From the NCBI RefSeq assembly GCF_024138715.1, contig NZ_CP092074.1:1798001-1862000 (forward strand): a DNA stretch of 64,000 nucleotides, in the 5' to 3' direction. This document shows, in pieces, positions 9,043 to 17,958 of this stretch. The DNA is from Emticicia sp. 21SJ11W-3 (GTDB lineage: Bacteria; Bacteroidota; Bacteroidia; Cytophagales; Spirosomataceae). Below the pieces are notes generated by a model. The model did not search any database and was not told where the DNA came from. It was given only the letters and a program-made list of their open reading frames with translations. The position numbers and the translations under genes were made by a program. Position 1 is the stretch's first letter. Each line of letters opens with the position of its first letter.

Positions 9043-10302
9043 TTACTTCCGCTTGTTTACTACTTCTGCGGCAAATTTTAAATATTGTTCCCAGTCATAG
9101 GCTGTCATGTGGTGCTTGCCAGACCTGTAATGGTATCTGATATCGCTTCCTACCGGAATGTCAACTTTTGGCTGAGCATCTACTCCCAACCCGTTTTTAC
9201 CGTATAGGGCAAAAACAGGTTCGGCATTTTTTAATGCCAGAAATTCGCCATTTGGGTCAGCCCACTGGTCACCTTCTGCGCTTGATACATACACCGCCCG
9301 AGGTGCTATAAGGCCAAACAACTGGTGTTGGTCAAACGGAAGCGCATCTATACTGCCAGCATACGTTTTGTATTTACCTGCAAACCAGTGCGGAAAGTTT
9401 TTGTTGATTATTTCATGTGTTTCGCCGTACCACCTTCTTTTCAAAGCAGCGCCGCCTTCGCCTGATTCGTTAGAAATAAAGGCAGCAAATCGCTGGTCTT
9501 GTGCTGCTGCCCAGAAAGCGGCCTTGCCCAATCTTGAATGGCCAATAACTATGGCTTTTTTGCTGTTTACGTCGTTATCGGTTTCCAGATAGTCAAGCAT
9601 TCTGCTCAGTTGCCATGCCCAGGCGCCCATCGCGCTCCATTCGGTTTCCTCTGTCATATTCAGGCAGCCTCTCAATCCTGCTTTCCAGCCTTCTGCATGG
9701 TCTGGCTCTATGTCTCCATAATAGGCTGTTGCCATAGCAAAACCTTTACTGATAATGGTTTCGGCAGGCCAGGTTTCTACAACTGCTTTGCCTCTCGATG
9801 CCAGCGTCGCCCGGTTTTTAAAAACATGCTCTGGGTTTTTCTGAAAATCAACCATCCAGTTCTGAGTAATCAGTACATCCGGGTCATTACCCAATGAGTG
9901 GTTTCCTTCAAAATTCAGGCCTATAAAAACAGATGGTTTTCTGATATGCTTCGGGATATAAAGCAATAAATTGATTCCGTTTAATTGAGGGAAATCCTCA
10001 AACGTAATCAGTACCTGCTTTCTGATGGCTTTGCCTCCAAGTGCATTATTATTTGTTTCAATAATTTTATACTTTACCCTGCTTTTTATTTCTGGCGTAA
10101 TGCCATACACATTTTCGGCAAACAGCTGAACCAAAGCCGGCCTGTTGGCCTCCCATTGTGCAGCAGAGGTAATTTTTTTGTTATCAATACCTGTCAGAAT
10201 ATCAGGTAGCGTATAGGCAGGTATTCTGGCTTCGTCGTAGTTGACATTCTGGGCAGCTAGCATTTGCGGAATGAAATATAAAATGCAGATAATTTTTTTC
10301 AT
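9043..10302 (-). CDS. Secreted CE15-like glucuronoyl esterase / alpha-beta hydrolase
   Basis: Exported 419-residue enzyme with an N-terminal signal peptide ending near AQN. The nucleophile motif GHSRLGKAAFWA (Ser256) with the adjacent Arg and Lys is the signature of CE15 glucuronoyl esterases, which cleave ester bonds between glucuronoxylan and lignin alcohols. The C-terminal YRSGKHHM supplies the likely catalytic His, and the ISNESGEGGAALKRRW region lines the active site in known CE15 structures. The RPALVQLFAENVYG N-terminal segment is also typical. No carbohydrate gene cluster surrounds it, so the natural substrate is inferred only from family. Confidence 0.82.
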   Translation of the reverse strand: MKKIICILYFIPQMLAAQNVNYDEARIPAYTLPDILTGIDNKKITSAAQWEANRPALVQLFAENVYGITPEIKSRVKYKIIETNNNALGGKAIRKQVLITFEDFPQLNGINLLLYIPKHIRKPSVFIGLNFEGNHSLGNDPDVLITQNWMVDFQKNPEHVFKNRATLASRGKAVVETWPAETIISKGFAMATAYYGDIEPDHAEGWKAGLRGCLNMTEETEWSAMGAWAWQLSRMLDYLETDNDVNSKKAIVIGHSRLGKAAFWAAAQDQRFAAFISNESGEGGAALKRRWYGETHEIINKNFPHWFAGKYKTYAGSIDALPFDQHQLFGLIAPRAVYVSSAEGDQWADPNGEFLALKNAEPVFALYGKNGLGVDAQPKVDIPVGSDIRYHYRSGKHHMTAYDWEQYLKFAAEVVNKRK

Positions 10303-10312
10303 AGCTCATAAA

Positions 10313-10351
10313 AAATTGAGGCACACTTCTTGTTGAAATGTGCCTCAATTT
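10313..10351 (-). terminator. Intrinsic terminator of pepP
   Basis: 13-bp perfect arms AAATTGAGGCACA (10313-10325) and TGTGCCTCAATTT (10339-10351), followed on the minus strand by a T run (TTTTTTATG). It lies right after the pepP stop at 10355 and upstream of the CE15-like gene, so the two genes are separate transcripts. Confidence 0.88.
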
Positions 10352-10354
10352 AAA

Positions 10355-11728
10355 CTAATTTTTCAAATTCTCTACCTCTTCAACCGTTTTTGGTATGGGT
10401 TTGCCTAAAACTTTGTAGCCGGTGTCGGTTATCAGGCAGTTGTCTTCTATGCGTACTCCGCCAAAGTCTTTATAGGCTTCCAGTCGGTCGTAATTCACAA
10501 AACCGGTAAATTGGTTTTCGGCTTTCCATTTTTCAATTAGCTCGGGTATAAAGTACAGCCCGGGTTCAACGGTAACCACAAAGCCGGCTTCCAGTTCTTT
10601 GGCTAGTCTGAGCGATTTCAAGCCCAATTGAGTGCTACGCTCCAGGCCCTCTCTGTAGCCGACAAAGTTTTCGCCTAGGTCTTCCATATCATGTACATCC
10701 AGGCCAATGGCGTGGCCCAGGCCATGTGGCATAAAGAGGCCTTGCACGCCAAGCGCGAGCATTTCGTTTATATCACCTTTTACAATGCCCAGGGCGTCCA
10801 GCCCTTCTAAAAGCACTTGGTTGGCGAGCAGATGAACGTCTCTGAAAAGCACACCGGGTTTCAGGGCTTCAATTGCCTTTAATTGCATTTGCAATACCAC
10901 ATTGTATATCTCTTTTTGTTGTTCTGTAAATGTCTTACTTACAGGAATCGTGCGCGTAATGTCTCCGGCATAAAACATACTGTTTTCAGCTCCAGAATCA
11001 TTCAGGGCCAGTTTACCCTCGGTCATGGTATTGCCATGATAATGATTATGCAATGTTTGCCCGTTGATACTGAAAATGATTGGGTAGGCCAGGTCTCCGC
11101 CGCCCTCCAGTGCTTTCTGGTGTAGTAAGGCAGCTATTTCAAATTCCTTCCGGCCTGCCCGGGTTTCGCGCATGGCGGTTAGGTGCATTTCGCGGGTAAT
11201 GTTTACGGCCTCTTCCATCTGCACAATTTCTTCAGCAGATTTGTATGAACGCTGCCCTACAATGGCTTTTATCAGGTCTGTTGATGCCCGCTCTTTGAGT
11301 TGCGCCACAGGAATATTCAGCCAGCTGTTTAGTTTAAATTTATTCTCGTATCTGTAAGGCGGGGTGAAGTGTACCTTGCCAGCCTTGCTTAGTTTTTCAG
11401 CCAGTTTTGCGTAAGCGTCTGTTCTGTAAACACCCACCCTGCGGGCTTGGTCTGCCAGTGTAGGCTGGGGGCCAACCCAGATGATGTCGTCCATGCTGAA
11501 TTCATCTCCGTAGATGATTTCTTCGCCTGAATCTACATCAATAATTGCTGCCAGATTGGGCAGACTTATGCCAAAATAATAGAGAAAATTACTGTCTTGC
11601 CGGTAACGGTACGTATTATCATGGTAGTTCATAGGGGCTTCTTCATTGCCCATAATTAAGATCAGACCGCTTCCAACGCTGCGTTTCAGAGTATTGCGTC
11701 TTTCTATATATGTTTGCGTAGAGAACAT
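10355..11728 (-). CDS. pepP: Xaa-Pro aminopeptidase (M24B family)
   Basis: Cytoplasmic metallopeptidase releasing N-terminal residues before proline. The 457 residues comprise the AMP_N domain (YRYRQDSNFLYYFGI near residues 40-54) and a pita-bread catalytic domain. The five metal ligands are visible: Asp in LNDSGAE, Asp in AGDITRT, His in HGLGHAIGLDVHD, Glu in VEPGLYF and Glu in GVRIEDN. No signal peptide is present. The gene is divergent from the GbsR/MarR regulator at 12057 and ends at its own terminator. Confidence 0.93.
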   Translation of the reverse strand: MFSTQTYIERRNTLKRSVGSGLILIMGNEEAPMNYHDNTYRYRQDSNFLYYFGISLPNLAAIIDVDSGEEIIYGDEFSMDDIIWVGPQPTLADQARRVGVYRTDAYAKLAEKLSKAGKVHFTPPYRYENKFKLNSWLNIPVAQLKERASTDLIKAIVGQRSYKSAEEIVQMEEAVNITREMHLTAMRETRAGRKEFEIAALLHQKALEGGGDLAYPIIFSINGQTLHNHYHGNTMTEGKLALNDSGAENSMFYAGDITRTIPVSKTFTEQQKEIYNVVLQMQLKAIEALKPGVLFRDVHLLANQVLLEGLDALGIVKGDINEMLALGVQGLFMPHGLGHAIGLDVHDMEDLGENFVGYREGLERSTQLGLKSLRLAKELEAGFVVTVEPGLYFIPELIEKWKAENQFTGFVNYDRLEAYKDFGGVRIEDNCLITDTGYKVLGKPIPKTVEEVENLKN

Positions 11729-11961
11729 GTGCTTTTGATATTTTAAGGCACGAAATAAGCGAAAATGACTTAAAAAATATAGGTTTCAGTTGATTAATTT
11801 GTGCGCAAAAGGCGCATTGTACCAGTGATTAGGTTACGTTTTTCAATGCTGAGTTGATGGAATGGCTTTCAGCCGGGCGTATGTGAGCATTGTTGAGCTT
11901 TCAAGTGTTGTGTAAACAATTGTGAATCAGTGTATTAGGTGATGGGAGTTTTTGTTTTAAT

Positions 11962-12000
11962 TTTTCAAAATATTTTCAGAAAATTTTGAAAATTCAAAAT
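11962..12000. promoter_or_regulatory. Nested palindromes at the promoter of the GbsR/MarR-type regulator (candidate operator)
   Basis: Two overlapping perfect inverted repeats: TTTTCAAAAT at 11962-11971 with ATTTTGAAAA at 11983-11992, and the continuous palindrome ATTTTGAAAATTCAAAAT at 11983-12000. The second overlaps the presumed -33 element. Dimeric MarR-type proteins bind palindromes of this size, so autoregulation is likely. The core TTGAA-AA-TTCAA recurs with AT in the middle upstream of the MhqO-like gene (19634-19645). The remainder of the 328-bp gap (11729-12056) shows no gene. Confidence 0.5.
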
Positions 12001-12015
12001 TGTTATTTTACTTTG
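11985..12015 (+). promoter_or_regulatory. Candidate promoter of the GbsR/MarR-type regulator
   Basis: TTTG at 11985-11988, a 19-bp spacer and TTACTTTG at 12008-12015 (one mismatch to TAnnTTTG). The -33 element lies inside the palindrome at 11983-12000. The start of transcription would be near 12021, leaving a leader of about 35 nt. Confidence 0.5.
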
Positions 12016-12056
12016 AGGCAATTAGACTTACGTGCAAAAAAGTTTTACCAAAAAGG

Positions 12057-12572
12057 ATGGCTACAATGGAGTTAAAAGAAGCAAAAGACAAGTTTATCCA
12101 TACTTGGGGTACTCTTGCCACGCAGTGGGGTATTAACCGCACCATGGCACAGATACACTCTTTGCTTTTACTTGCGCCCAAATCAATGAATGCGGACGAA
12201 ATAATGTCAGAACTGCAGATTTCAAGAGGAAATGTAAATATGAACTTACGCGACCTGATGGATTGGGGATTGATTTACAAACAGCTGCTGCCCGGAGAAA
12301 GAAAGGAGTATTTTATTGCAGAAAAAGATATCTGGAAAGTTGCCAAGCAGATTGCCAAAGAGCGACGCAGGCGGGAAATTACACCGCTGATTGAGGCCAT
12401 GGAAGAGTTGAAAGAGGGTATAAAACCAGACAGTACTGAAAAAGAAGAGTTTCTTAAGATTGTTAACGATATCAGCACTGTTACGGTTTTTGCAGATAAC
12501 ACGATGAGTTCATTATTAAAAGCTGATGAGAACTGGTTGGTCAGTAATTTCATCAAAGTTTTTAACAAATAA
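12057..12572 (+). CDS. GbsR/MarR family transcriptional regulator
   Basis: Cytoplasmic DNA-binding regulator of 171 residues. A winged helix spans about residues 15-85, with MNADEIMSELQISRGNVNMN as helix-turn-helix; the N-terminal THIS-like FIHTWGTLATQWGINRTMAQ stretch is characteristic of the GbsR branch. A charged helical C-terminus probably dimerises. ATG 12057 is chosen because the longer frame opens with a TTG at 12000, upstream of the predicted transcription start; an ATG three codons further on is also possible. A palindrome covers its promoter, which suggests autoregulation. Targets and ligand are unknown; GbsR proteins elsewhere sense choline or related stress. Confidence 0.85.
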   Translation: MATMELKEAKDKFIHTWGTLATQWGINRTMAQIHSLLLLAPKSMNADEIMSELQISRGNVNMNLRDLMDWGLIYKQLLPGERKEYFIAEKDIWKVAKQIAKERRRREITPLIEAMEELKEGIKPDSTEKEEFLKIVNDISTVTVFADNTMSSLLKADENWLVSNFIKVFNK

Positions 12573-12617
12573 GATTTTGGCTCAACTGAGCTGTATTTTT
12601 TTGGAGTTTTGGGGTTA

Positions 12618-12658
12618 AGCAGTAATCATCTCTTTGATAGACGATTACTGCTTTTTTT
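12618..12658 (+). terminator. Intrinsic terminator of the GbsR/MarR-type gene
   Basis: AGCAGTAATC (12618-12627) pairs with GATTACTGCT (12643-12652) and is followed by TTTTTT on the plus strand. It ends 7 bp before the glmS stop on the other strand. Confidence 0.85.
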
Positions 12659-12664
12659 ATGTTT

Positions 12665-14503
12665 TTACTCCACCGTTACCGACTTAGCCAGATTCCTTGG
12701 CTGGTCAACATTACGGCCTCTCATTACGGCAATGTAATAAGATATTAATTGCAGCGGAATAGAGGTTATTAATGGCAGCAGCAGGTCGTTGGTTCTGGGT
12801 ACTTCTATTACAAAGTCTACCATTTTTGGTATCTGGGTTTCGCCTTCGGTTACAATGGCAATTACACGTCCTTTACGGGCCTTTACTTCCTGAATGTTTG
12901 ATACTATTTTTTCGTAAGAATTATCTTTTGTAGCTATAAATACCACGGGCATATCTTCATCAATCAAGGCAATAGGGCCATGTTTCATTTCGGCGGCGGG
13001 GTATCCTTCTGCATGAATGTAAGAAATCTCTTTCAGTTTCAATGCGCCTTCCAAAGCCACCGGGAAGTTCAGCCCTCTGCCCAGGAATATGAAATTAGAG
13101 GCAAACGTAAATAGCTTCGATATGTCTTTTATCTGCTCGGCATTTTTAAGAATCTTCTCTACTTTTGATGGTATGGCATCAAGCCCCAGGAGCAACTCCC
13201 GGTATAAATTCTGGCTGATGGTTCCTTTTTTATGGGCTGTTGCTAGGGCTATCAGGCTCAGAACAGTAACCTGTGCCGTAAAAGCCTTGGTGCTGGCTAC
13301 CCCAATTTCAGGGCCGGCATGTGTATAAACCCCCGCGTGAGTTATACGGGCTATAGACGACCCCACCACATTGCAAACACCAAGAATAATGGCACCTTTT
13401 GATTTGGCCAGTTCAAGGGCGGCCAGGGTATCGGCTGTTTCTCCTGATTGAGAAATAGCTATTACAATGTCTCCTTCTTTGATGATTGGGTTGCGGTATC
13501 GGAACTCTGACGCGTATTCAACTTCAACGTTTATGCGCGCCAGCTCTTCAAAAAGGTATTCTCCTACCAGGCCTGCATGCCAGGAGGTGCCACAGGCCAC
13601 TATTACAATGCGGTTGGCACCCGCAATTTTATCCAGATAATCTCTTAAGCCACCTAATTGAAGCGTGGCATTTTCCAGATTGATACGGCCACGCATCGAA
13701 TCAGCTATTGAGCGCGGCTGCTCAAATATCTCTTTAAGCATGAAGTGGTCATACCCGCCTTTTTCAATGGCTTCCAGCTCCAGCTCAACGGTTTCTATAT
13801 ACGGAGATACATCTTCATTGGCCAGGTTTTTAATTATCAGCTCATTATTTTTTACAATAGCTATTTCAAGGTCTTCCAGATAAACTACTTCTTTGGTGTA
13901 TTCAATAATAGGGGTGGCATCAGATGCAAAGAAAAATTCGGCTTCACCAACACCAATAACCAGTGGGCTTCCTTTGCGGGCAGCTATCAGTTGGGTTGGG
14001 TTTTCTTTATCAATAATTACAATAGCATAGGCACCTACTACCTCACGAAGTGCAATTCGTACGGCCTCTTCAAGTGAGCATTGCATATTGGCCTGAATAT
14101 CTTCAATAAATTTTATCAGCACCTCGGTATCGGTGGCGCTATCAAAACTATAGCCCTTGTTGATAAGGCTTTGCTTAATGGCAGAGTAGTTTTCTATAAT
14201 ACCATTATGTATAATAGCCAGCTTTTTGCTGGTTGAATAATGCGGGTGCGCGTTTACGTCGTTGGGTTCGCCATGTGTAGCCCAACGGGTGTGGCCTATT
14301 CCTATGGCGGCATGCAGGTCTTTGCCTTTCAGCTCGTTTTCAAGGTCTGATACCTTACCTTTTTTCTTGTATATATTAAGTTCGTGTCCGTTTAATAAGG
14401 CTATGCCGGCGCTGTCATACCCACGGTATTCTAATCTTTTCAGGCCTTTAATAATAATAGGTGCAGCTTCCCGGTGCCCTACATAAGCAACAATTCCACA
14501 CAT
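12665..14503 (-). CDS. glmS: Glutamine--fructose-6-phosphate aminotransferase (isomerizing)
   Basis: Makes glucosamine-6-phosphate from fructose-6-phosphate and glutamine, the first step of UDP-GlcNAc synthesis for peptidoglycan and lipid A. The 612-residue protein starts MCGIVAYVG, placing the catalytic Cys2 at the mature N-terminus. The glutaminase domain carries GHTRWATHG and HNGIIENY; two SIS domains follow, with CGTSWHAG and SQSGETADTLAAL in the first and the EGYPAAEMKHGPIALID segment in the second. It ends with the family's KSVTVE tail. No ribozyme-like leader is evident in the 100 bp upstream. Confidence 0.98.
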   Translation of the reverse strand: MCGIVAYVGHREAAPIIIKGLKRLEYRGYDSAGIALLNGHELNIYKKKGKVSDLENELKGKDLHAAIGIGHTRWATHGEPNDVNAHPHYSTSKKLAIIHNGIIENYSAIKQSLINKGYSFDSATDTEVLIKFIEDIQANMQCSLEEAVRIALREVVGAYAIVIIDKENPTQLIAARKGSPLVIGVGEAEFFFASDATPIIEYTKEVVYLEDLEIAIVKNNELIIKNLANEDVSPYIETVELELEAIEKGGYDHFMLKEIFEQPRSIADSMRGRINLENATLQLGGLRDYLDKIAGANRIVIVACGTSWHAGLVGEYLFEELARINVEVEYASEFRYRNPIIKEGDIVIAISQSGETADTLAALELAKSKGAIILGVCNVVGSSIARITHAGVYTHAGPEIGVASTKAFTAQVTVLSLIALATAHKKGTISQNLYRELLLGLDAIPSKVEKILKNAEQIKDISKLFTFASNFIFLGRGLNFPVALEGALKLKEISYIHAEGYPAAEMKHGPIALIDEDMPVVFIATKDNSYEKIVSNIQEVKARKGRVIAIVTEGETQIPKMVDFVIEVPRTNDLLLPLITSIPLQLISYYIAVMRGRNVDQPRNLAKSVTVE

Positions 14504-14613
14504 GGTTTATTGAAGTTTTAGTTTTCTATAAATAAAGAAGTTTTAAATAGAAAAAGTCCAATATCTGGCTATATATCTAATCAAATTTATGAAAAAAATA
14601 CAATATAAAAACA

Positions 14614-14645
14614 AAAAGAGAGGAGATTTTGGTCTCCTCTCTTTT
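14614..14645 (-). terminator. Intrinsic terminator of the DUF4270 gene
   Basis: 13-bp arms AAAAGAGAGGAGA (14614-14626) and TCTCCTCTCTTTT (14633-14645) with a 6-nt loop, followed on the minus strand by a T-rich tail (TTTTTGTTTTTATA). It sits 18 bp past the stop of the DUF4270 gene and upstream of glmS. Confidence 0.9.
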
Positions 14646-14663
14646 GTCTGAAATAACCTGATG

Positions 14664-16019
14664 TTACTTCTTGCCTGAATAGTAAACATTCAGTTTTATA
14701 TTTTTTATAACTACGCGAGACACGTTATTATTGTAGATTCCGATGGTTGAACCAGACGATGTGGTACTTACAAAACTAGGTACCAGAGCAATGCCGTCGG
14801 TTGTCTTTTTCTTATTGAGCAGGTCTTGCAGATAAGAGGTAAAGTTAAACTGATAGTTGTTATTGGTAGTGTTGAAGTCTGCAATGTATTGTGTACCAGT
14901 GGCAACATCAAGCGCTACGAAGTCTTCAACATTATTCGTCTTTTTCAGACGATTATCTTTGCCAATTTCAACCAGTACAAACTGAGGTGGCACCCTTAAA
15001 TTTCCGGCAACCTTGTCCATGTCAGGTTCAATAATCAGTTCAGCTTTATTAATAGCCACATTGTTGTTTCCGGCTTTTAGAAGGTTGTTCAGCGTGGGGA
15101 ACAAAATTTTGGTGGTTATACCAGCGCCAGACTGCATATAAGTAATATTACCTGTTAATTGGGCAGGTACTGAATCAAATTCTTTTATATTTTGCAATAC
15201 CTTACCCTGCCTGTTGGTTTTAATTTCGCTGAAACGTTCTCCCAGAAAAGTCAGCGACATGGCCTTGCCAACGGTATCGCCTTGCGCATGGTAATAAAGA
15301 ACCGGTGCACTGCTACCCAGTGCCATAGAAATGCCGTAAACTGTTTGGGCGTTATTGTTGAGCGTAAGAGCAAAACCTTTAATGGCAGCAGTAAATTTGT
15401 CAATGTCTGACGACTGGTCTTTACCAATAATAGAAAAGATTTCGTTTCCTATAGAAGCAGGGAGCTTAAAGGAAATCAAACTGTCTTTAGCCGTTGAAGC
15501 CGCCGAACGTTTAAATTCTTTGTAAGTTAAGTTTTTGCTGGCAATAGGGGTGGCGTTATAACCCAGTTTATCTTTATTAAGGTATTTTTTACCTTTTACA
15601 AAGTCTTCTGTCAGTCGGTGAAGATTAAGCGTAACTGGTTTGGTAGAGTCTCCGTAAGCAAAACCATTGTGCGCAAAATAGACATACATAGAGTCGTATA
15701 CGGCTTTGTCTTTATCTGCATCCGGGAAAGTAAGTGCGGCATATCCACCTGTATTTCCATCAATCGGAAGTGTTATCTGAGTAAATATAGTAGCAGAAAC
15801 GTCTCCAAAAACGGGGTCAGTATAATGGCCCAGCACCGCACCTGATTGTGCAGATGTAACTATTGAGTCAATCATTACGGTGGCTCTGCTTACCGTAAGG
15901 GTATCAGTAAAAGTAGTAGCAAACTGTCCACCGCCCGATGGGGCGTCTACTGCAATATTAATAGGGTCTTCGCACGACAAAAAGAATGCGGAAAGTAGCA
16001 ATATGGCTACATTCCGCAT
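14664..16019 (-). CDS. DUF4270 family lipoprotein
   Basis: Predicted envelope lipoprotein of 451 residues. The start MRNVAILLLSAFFLSC is chosen because it yields a clean signal peptide with lipobox (Cys16); longer in-frame starts would place 39 extra residues inside the upstream gene. The mature protein is Ser/Thr/Asn-rich beta structure with SGAVLGHYTDPVFGDVSA near the N-terminus and a DGIALVPSF segment near the end, as in the Bacteroidota-specific DUF4270 family. In other Bacteroidota this family also follows a starch-synthase-like gene, as here with a 25-bp gap. The function is unknown. Confidence 0.85.
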   Translation of the reverse strand: MRNVAILLLSAFFLSCEDPINIAVDAPSGGGQFATTFTDTLTVSRATVMIDSIVTSAQSGAVLGHYTDPVFGDVSATIFTQITLPIDGNTGGYAALTFPDADKDKAVYDSMYVYFAHNGFAYGDSTKPVTLNLHRLTEDFVKGKKYLNKDKLGYNATPIASKNLTYKEFKRSAASTAKDSLISFKLPASIGNEIFSIIGKDQSSDIDKFTAAIKGFALTLNNNAQTVYGISMALGSSAPVLYYHAQGDTVGKAMSLTFLGERFSEIKTNRQGKVLQNIKEFDSVPAQLTGNITYMQSGAGITTKILFPTLNNLLKAGNNNVAINKAELIIEPDMDKVAGNLRVPPQFVLVEIGKDNRLKKTNNVEDFVALDVATGTQYIADFNTTNNNYQFNFTSYLQDLLNKKKTTDGIALVPSFVSTTSSGSTIGIYNNNVSRVVIKNIKLNVYYSGKK

Positions 16020-16044
16020 TCTAAGTGTGAAATTTCCGCTATTT

Positions 16045-16854
16045 TTAAGGAACGAGTTCTGTGTAAAGATTAAAGTACGTTTCCGTAACGTCGTCGTCTT
16101 CAATGCCTGCTTCAATTTTGTTAGCTGTAATTTCATTCAATAATTTACTTAAATTTTCGTTCATGCCCTCGTTAGCTTTCACTATTGAGTCGGCATATTG
16201 ACAACCAATTTTAATGAATCCTTCAAAGTCTGCCGAGCGCAGATTGGCTAAAGCCTCATCTGAAACATCCATGGCTTTGGCTTTCTCAAGGATGTCTTCG
16301 TCAAACTTGTGCTCAAATGCGTTATTATAAATTGTAAATACTGACTTTGTGTCTTTGAAAACAGGGTCGTTTTTGTAAGTTGTTTTCAGATACAAAGGAA
16401 TCAGAGCTGTCATCCAGTCGGTGCAATGTACAATGTCAGGAGCCCATCCTAATTTCTTCACAGTTTCCAGAACACCTTTACAGAAAAAGATTGTTCTTTC
16501 GTCATTATCATCATAGAAACTTCCCTCTTTATCTAAGAAAACGTATTTCCTGTTGAAATAGTCTTCGTTATCTAAAAAATATACTTGCAATTTTGCACTT
16601 GGTATAGAAGCCACTTTAATAATAAGCGGTTTTTCGTCTTCACCCACAGTAATATTGATTCCTGATAACCTTACCACTTCGTGGAGACGGTTTTTACGTT
16701 CATTGATTGAACCAAAACGAGGAATCAGGATTCTGATTTCCATGCCTCTTTCTTGCATGGCTTGCGGAAGTTTACGAAGAAATTCTGCTACTTCTGAAAT
16801 TTGCAGGAAGGGATTTATTTCACTGGCAACGTACAGAATACGAAGTTTACGCAT
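16045..16854 (-). CDS. Glycogen/starch synthase N-terminal-domain protein (GT5-like, single domain)
   Basis: The product resembles the N-terminal half of ADP-glucose-using glycogen synthase (GT5): RILYVASEINPF at the start, GMEIRILIPRFG, and DIVHCTDWMTALIPLYLK. It has 269 residues against about 480 for GlgA, and the second Rossmann domain is absent, with an acidic tail instead. The ADP-glucose-binding K-x-G-G motif after NPF is replaced by Q-I-S-E (residues 18-21), so ordinary catalysis is unlikely. Such short proteins are common in Bacteroidota, so this is not a local truncation. It is transcribed with the DUF4270 lipoprotein. A structural, regulatory or other role is possible. Confidence 0.82.
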   Translation of the reverse strand: MRKLRILYVASEINPFLQISEVAEFLRKLPQAMQERGMEIRILIPRFGSINERKNRLHEVVRLSGINITVGEDEKPLIIKVASIPSAKLQVYFLDNEDYFNRKYVFLDKEGSFYDDNDERTIFFCKGVLETVKKLGWAPDIVHCTDWMTALIPLYLKTTYKNDPVFKDTKSVFTIYNNAFEHKFDEDILEKAKAMDVSDEALANLRSADFEGFIKIGCQYADSIVKANEGMNENLSKLLNEITANKIEAGIEDDDVTETYFNLYTELVP

Positions 16855-16997
16855 ATCGATAAAAAATAATTTATTTGGGAGTGTCTTCCAAAAAAGTATG
16901 CAAAGATACGAAAAAAACTAACAATTTGTTATAAAATCTTTTTAAAACAAATCATCGGGCCTTGTAAACTATTAAAAATCTTCTGTTTGCAACCTTG

Positions 16998-17038
16998 CAT
17001 TGCCACCTTTCTGCAGGCAATGGCGCCCGGCTTCGGGC
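16998..17038. other. Two consecutive small hairpins in the starch-synthase-like / cyclotransferase gap
   Basis: CATTGCC (16998-17004) pairs with GGCAATG (17016-17022), and GCCCG (17025-17029) pairs with CGGGC (17034-17038) with loop GCTT. There is no T run on either side. They lie past the 3' end of the cyclotransferase gene and may stabilise its mRNA end. Confidence 0.3.
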
Positions 17039-17058
17039 AGCCTTTGCTACTAGTATTA

Positions 17059-17868
17059 TTAATGCTTGAAATCTATCTGATACACCCTTGGCCACATTTT
17101 GCCGGTTACATAAACTTTGTTAACGGTTGAGTCATAGGCAATACCGTTTGTTTCCATTGATTTTGGGTATCGTGTGCGGGCATCAGATGCCAGCGAACCT
17201 AAATCCAGTTTTGCTACCACGTTTCCGGTGGCAGGGTCTATCTTTACAATTTCGTTCGTCTGCCATATATTGGCATAAATAAAACCCTTAATATATTCCA
17301 GTTCGTTGAGTTGCTCTTTTGCAAATCCGTTTTCTTTTACTGATAAGGTTTTAACAACTGCAAGGCTTTCAGGGTCCAGATAGGTTAGGGTGTAAGTGCC
17401 ATCGCTCATGATGAGCCACTTACCGTCGGTGGTTAGCCCCCAGCCCTCAGCATTATTGAAACTGAATTCCTTTATTTTTTTAAATGTCTTTAAGTCGTAA
17501 ACAAAGCCGGTTTTTGACTTGTAGGTAAGCTGATACACCTTGTTGTTCAGAATAGCCATGCCCTCACCAAAGTATTTAGACTTATCGAGGCTTACTTTTT
17601 TATCCAGTCGGCCCGTAGTTAAATCAACAATACCAATAACAGAAGAAGTTTCTGGCAGCTCATCAGGTGAGCCCGTACTCTCGTAAAGCAGATTATCATG
17701 CACCAGCAGCCCTTCTGTGAAAGCTGTGGTGTCGTGCGGAAACGAATTTACTAATTGAAATGGTATGTTAGGTATGGCTGATGTTTCTTCAGAGCTTGAT
17801 TTACTGGAATCATTGCACGAAAAAAGGATAACAGCAAGAACACAAATACCGGTTAATGTCTTTTTCAT
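17059..17868 (-). CDS. Glutaminyl-peptide cyclotransferase (bacterial/plant type), lipoprotein
   Basis: Converts N-terminal Gln of peptides to pyroglutamate; the plant/bacterial type is a five-bladed beta-propeller. The 269-residue precursor has a lipoprotein signal MKKTLTGICVLAVILFSC (Cys18) followed by a Ser-rich linker. Family marks: FPHDTTAFTEGLLVHDNLLYESTG, FGEGMAILNNKVYQLTYKS, and ELEYIKGFIYANIWQTNEI with the catalytic Glu expected in NELE and TEGL. It probably acts in the periplasm or at the cell surface. It appears to be a separate transcription unit. Confidence 0.85.
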   Translation of the reverse strand: MKKTLTGICVLAVILFSCNDSSKSSSEETSAIPNIPFQLVNSFPHDTTAFTEGLLVHDNLLYESTGSPDELPETSSVIGIVDLTTGRLDKKVSLDKSKYFGEGMAILNNKVYQLTYKSKTGFVYDLKTFKKIKEFSFNNAEGWGLTTDGKWLIMSDGTYTLTYLDPESLAVVKTLSVKENGFAKEQLNELEYIKGFIYANIWQTNEIVKIDPATGNVVAKLDLGSLASDARTRYPKSMETNGIAYDSTVNKVYVTGKMWPRVYQIDFKH

Positions 17869-17958
17869 GATTTATTGACGGAAACTTTTCCGCAAATCTA
17901 AAAAAAGTATTTCAACCCGATACTATGCCCGGCTATTATCCTTTGCTTTTAACTTCTT

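Noticed and set aside
12665-14603. glmS riboswitch-ribozyme upstream of glmS
   Set aside because: Only about 100 bp of A/T-rich sequence separates glmS from the preceding terminator and no ribozyme core is visible; the element is known mainly from Firmicutes.
16020-16136. Longer start of the DUF4270 gene overlapping the starch-synthase-like gene
   Set aside because: The extra 39 residues would precede the lipoprotein signal peptide and lie inside another gene.
16045-16854. Starch-synthase-like gene as a frameshifted pseudogene of glgA
   Set aside because: The next gene follows 25 bp later with no second-domain remnant, and such short proteins occur widely in the phylum.
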